A stretch of 28,492 nucleotides of DNA from assembly GCA_934219025.1 (NCBI GenBank), contig CAKQDG010000020.1, positions 1 to 28,492 on the forward strand, given 5' to 3'. This DNA comes from an uncultured Prevotella sp. (GTDB lineage: Bacteria > Bacteroidota > Bacteroidia > Bacteroidales > Bacteroidaceae). Positions within the stretch are counted from its first letter, which is position 1, and each line of letters starts with the position of its first letter. Below are positions 26,413 through 28,492 of the stretch, piece by piece. A program made the translations under genes and the position numbers. The notes below the pieces were generated by a model that saw nothing but the letters and a program-made list of their open reading frames with translations, was not told the origin of the DNA and ran no database searches.

Positions 26413-26535
26413 TCAAAGTATTCGAGTGCTAAAATACTGCATATTTTTCAATCTCACAAGAAAAGTTTTTCTTTTGTTGTGTTCGCCTTCAAGAATTTTC
26501 TTGAGAGCATCAGTTTTTTTAGCCTTCGTTTTCAT
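26413..26535 (-). CDS. Possible 40-residue basic small ORF between rmuC and lptB
   Basis: An ATG at 26535 lies inside the last codons of rmuC (17-base overlap) and opens a 40-codon frame that stops 19 bases before lptB. The predicted peptide starts MKTKAKKTDALKKILEGEHN and is strongly basic with an amphipathic-helix-like N-terminal half. Its position exactly bridges the gap between two genes with an overlapping start, as in translational coupling. Against it: rare-looking codons (AGA, CGA, ATA) toward the end and no recognised family. It may be only a chance open frame. Confidence 0.35.
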   Translation of the reverse strand: MKTKAKKTDALKKILEGEHNKRKTFLVRLKNMQYFSTRIL

Positions 26536-28216
26536 GCTTTTTGTTATCTTCCTCGTTGTCTCCTGCTGTCGGCGGCAGCATAATGTTGGTATCAGTCTCA
26601 AGGAATGTGGAGTCGTCGAGTTCGGTCAGTGATTTCTTTTTCTTGTTCTCCTGTGCTCCAGCTTTCAGCAGTTTTTTTGCTGCCGTTATGATGCTTGCCC
26701 CACTGTCGGCAGTAGTAATCTTCAGTTTCGACATCTTTTTTATTGTGTCGTTCATGCTCGACTCCACGTCCATAAAGCGGATACCGAAGTCTTGCACTCT
26801 GTCAATCACTGTGTTGGCTGCATCCATCATTGTCTGTTGGTTTTTTAGCTGTCTCACCTGTGTCCACATCATTTCCAGCACACGCAGGTTCATATACATT
26901 GTCTGCGGGCCCAGTATCATCACGCCCTGGTCGTAGGCTTCGCGCCACAGTGTGTCATCGTTGAGCAGCGCAAGGTTCAGTGCTCCTTCTATCGGCACGT
27001 ACATTATGGCAAAGTTCAGCTTGTTGTATCCGTTGGGCAGATATTTTGTGTATTCTTTTCTTGCCAGCCGCTTCACCTGTGCCCTTACGCTGGCAATGTG
27101 AGCCTTCAAGTATTCTGTTTTTTCTGGCGTGCCGTCTTCGGCGTTCATGTAGCGCTCGTAGTCGGTTAGCGACATCTTTGAGTCTACCACCACGTGGCGG
27201 TTGTTCGGAAAATGGAGAATGAAGTCGGGTATGAGACCCTTCCCGTCGTCGCCTTTTGCCGTTTTTCCGCCTTTGTCTCTCAATGTTTCCTGTGTGTCAA
27301 ACTGCTCACCCTCTTTCAGTTCCAGGTCTTCGAGCAACTGTTTCAGTTTCAGCTCGCCGAAGTTTCCCTGCACTTTCACTTCGCCCGTCAGGGCACGTGT
27401 GAGCCTGTCGGCAGTCTCGCCCAGAGCGGCACTCTTTTGCATATTTATTTTTATCGTTTCGTCAAGTCGTGTCAAAGCTTCGTTTTGCTGTGCCTTTGAT
27501 TTGTCGAATGCCTCTTGCATGTTCTTCAGACTTTGTTGTAGGGGGTCGATGATTTTTGATACCTGTTCCTTGTTTCTTTCTCCAAGTTCATCCTGACGTC
27601 TTTTCAGCACTTCCTCCGAAGTGGTTTGCATCTGTTCCTTGATAAGTTTCAGTTGGCTGTCCACCTGTTCCTTATTCATTTGTTTCAGTGCTTCGATTTG
27701 TTTCTCTGCCCCGTCTTTTGTTTGTGCAAGCTGTTTGTTGTGCGAATCTTTCAGTTCTGCAATTTGTGTTTCATAGGCATGTTTTAATTCTGCAATCTGC
27801 TTCTGCTGAGAGGCTTCAAGGTCGGCAACCTGCTTTTCAAAAGTTTTTTTCAGTTCATCTTCTCTTTTGCAGTTCCTTTCCCTTTCGTCGTTTATGGCAA
27901 GTTTTGAATTTTGTTTTGCCTCATTCATTTGTTTCTCGAATTCCGTCTTTTGCGAAACGAGCATAGAACTGTAATTTTCGGCATGCACTTTCTGTACGTC
28001 TCTCTCTGAGGTTAGCGTCATTATTTGTTCTGCCTTGTTTGATATTGTCTTCTCAAGGGCTTTGTTTCTTTCGTTGAGAGCTTCCAGTTGTAAACGCAGG
28101 TCGTTTATCAATTCTTTATTTCCTTGTGGGTTTTCCTTTCCTCTGTTTCCTAAAAAGAAACCAACAAAAAGCATTATGATTGCTGCAACTGTGATGATTA
28201 TTATAGATGATGCCAT
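26519..28216 (-). CDS. rmuC: DNA recombination protein RmuC homologue
   Basis: A 565-residue protein when started at 28216 (MASSIIIITVAAIIMLFVGF). A longer frame to 28282 would put the promoter box inside the coding region, so the shorter start is preferred. The order is one N-terminal transmembrane segment (about 3-23), a long coiled coil (about 35-260, rich in Lys/Glu/Gln with a periodic QIAEL-type repeat), then the RmuC nuclease-like domain (about 265-500). That domain has GNFGELKLKQLLEDLELKEG, IPDFILHFPNNRHVVVDSKM (the DSK motif), SLTDYERYMNAED, YLPNGYNKLNFAIMYVPIEG and the ILGPQTMYMNLRVLEMMW stretch. E. coli RmuC limits inversion at short inverted repeats; its biochemistry remains unsettled. 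It is co-directional with lptB, 125 bases upstream of it. Confidence 0.94.
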   Translation of the reverse strand: MASSIIIITVAAIIMLFVGFFLGNRGKENPQGNKELINDLRLQLEALNERNKALEKTISNKAEQIMTLTSERDVQKVHAENYSSMLVSQKTEFEKQMNEAKQNSKLAINDERERNCKREDELKKTFEKQVADLEASQQKQIAELKHAYETQIAELKDSHNKQLAQTKDGAEKQIEALKQMNKEQVDSQLKLIKEQMQTTSEEVLKRRQDELGERNKEQVSKIIDPLQQSLKNMQEAFDKSKAQQNEALTRLDETIKINMQKSAALGETADRLTRALTGEVKVQGNFGELKLKQLLEDLELKEGEQFDTQETLRDKGGKTAKGDDGKGLIPDFILHFPNNRHVVVDSKMSLTDYERYMNAEDGTPEKTEYLKAHIASVRAQVKRLARKEYTKYLPNGYNKLNFAIMYVPIEGALNLALLNDDTLWREAYDQGVMILGPQTMYMNLRVLEMMWTQVRQLKNQQTMMDAANTVIDRVQDFGIRFMDVESSMNDTIKKMSKLKITTADSGASIITAAKKLLKAGAQENKKKKSLTELDDSTFLETDTNIMLPPTAGDNEEDNKKHENEG

Positions 28217-28251
28217 TGCCTGTGTATTAATATAAAATGTTATTGACGCTA

Positions 28252-28283
28252 CAAAATTAGTGCATTTTGTTGATAAATTCAAC
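28252..28283 (-). promoter_or_regulatory. Promoter of rmuC
   Basis: On the minus strand GTTG (-33; + bases 28280-28283) lies 20 bases before TAATTTTG (-7; + bases 28252-28259). The leader would be about 35 nt to the ATG at 28216. Confidence 0.6.
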
Positions 28284-28325
28284 AGCGAACGCAGTTAAAA
28301 TATTGTTTTATTACCAAAATTTTTA

Positions 28326-28362
28326 GGTTCATCCGGAATATTGAGTGATAGTATATATTATC
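28326..28362. repeat. Truncated second copy of the 14465 palindromic repeat
   Basis: Starting GGTTCATCCGG, 31 of 37 bases match 14464-14500. The inner pairing GATAGT / ATTATC is kept (one G-T), but the outer right arm that would pair with GTTCATCCGG is absent: the sequence leaves the repeat right after ATTATC. It lies upstream of the rmuC promoter. Confidence 0.75.
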
Positions 28363-28399
28363 GGAAGAAATCTCCTTGCAAACTTTTTAGACAAAAACC

Positions 28400-28483
28400 G
28401 ATAAAACACCCTCACCAAGTAAAACCCTCGTTTCTCGGGTCTATCGATGTTTTATCATATTTCCTTATGAGAACAAGTTCTCA
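28400..28483. repeat. Two inverted repeats near the right window edge
   Basis: GATAAAACA (28400-28408) pairs with TGTTTTATC (28448-28456) and encloses a smaller ACCC...GGGT pair. TGAGAAC-aa-GTTCTCA (28468-28483) is a perfect 7-bp palindrome resembling a dimeric regulator site. The window ends 9 bases later, so context is missing. Confidence 0.5.
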
Positions 28484-28492
28484 ACGGAAATC

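Noticed and set aside
26498..26516. TCAAGAAAATTCTTGA palindrome near the rmuC stop as a terminator
   Set aside because: Short AT-rich stem, no T run after it on the minus strand, and it falls inside the possible small ORF.
28217..28282. Longer rmuC start adding 22 residues
   Set aside because: The extension covers the predicted promoter box and precedes a natural N-terminal membrane anchor start.

Overview
The window looks like chromosomal DNA of a Bacteroidota bacterium, most likely Prevotellaceae (Prevotella/Segatella-like). The basis is the -7 box TAnnTTTG with an upstream TTTG or TTG ahead of several genes, weak or absent Shine-Dalgarno sequences, OmpA and Omp28-type envelope proteins, secreted proteins ending in a Bacteroidota C-terminal sorting-like domain, and a tig-clpP-clpX-recQ ... 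guaB-PPIase-OstA-mutL gene order that I know from this phylum. The species assignment is inference.

Left part (1-8515, + strand): the 3' nine-tenths of the ribosome-associated GTPase gene typA/bipA and its terminator; a MATE-family efflux gene; a strongly promoted OmpA-like porin/peptidoglycan anchor gene with its own terminator; a 475-base gap carrying a 21-bp tandem repeat; and a two-gene unit for secreted proteins (an Omp28-like thioredoxin-fold protein and a beta-propeller-like protein), closed by a bidirectional terminator.

Middle part (8530-17741, - strand): an envelope-biogenesis and repair unit in the order SurA-like PPIase, OstA/LptA-like protein, small membrane protein, mutL, driven by a canonical promoter; upstream of it, guaB and a second parvulin-type PPIase with its own terminator. 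The 628-base gap between the two PPIases is the most repeat-dense place in the window. It holds a 21-22 bp array of quasi-palindromes, a 56-base near-perfect palindrome and a terminator.

Right part (17795-28283, - strand): a secreted family-1 pectate lyase lying between housekeeping genes, then (reading in the direction of transcription, right to left) rmuC, a possible 40-residue ORF, lptB, tig, clpP, clpX and recQ. Protein quality control (trigger factor, ClpXP), envelope assembly (LptB, OstA-like, two PPIases, OmpA) and DNA maintenance (RecQ, RmuC, MutL) are thus grouped together. The final 209 bases are non-coding and contain a second, truncated copy of the palindromic repeat.

I see no prophage, transposase, CRISPR array, rRNA or tRNA. 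The observations most worth following are the two dispersed intergenic repeat families, a ClpP whose catalytic Asp is replaced by Asn beside a ClpX with a variant IGF loop, a promoter box inside the loop of the tig terminator, and the uncharacterised secreted two-gene unit.
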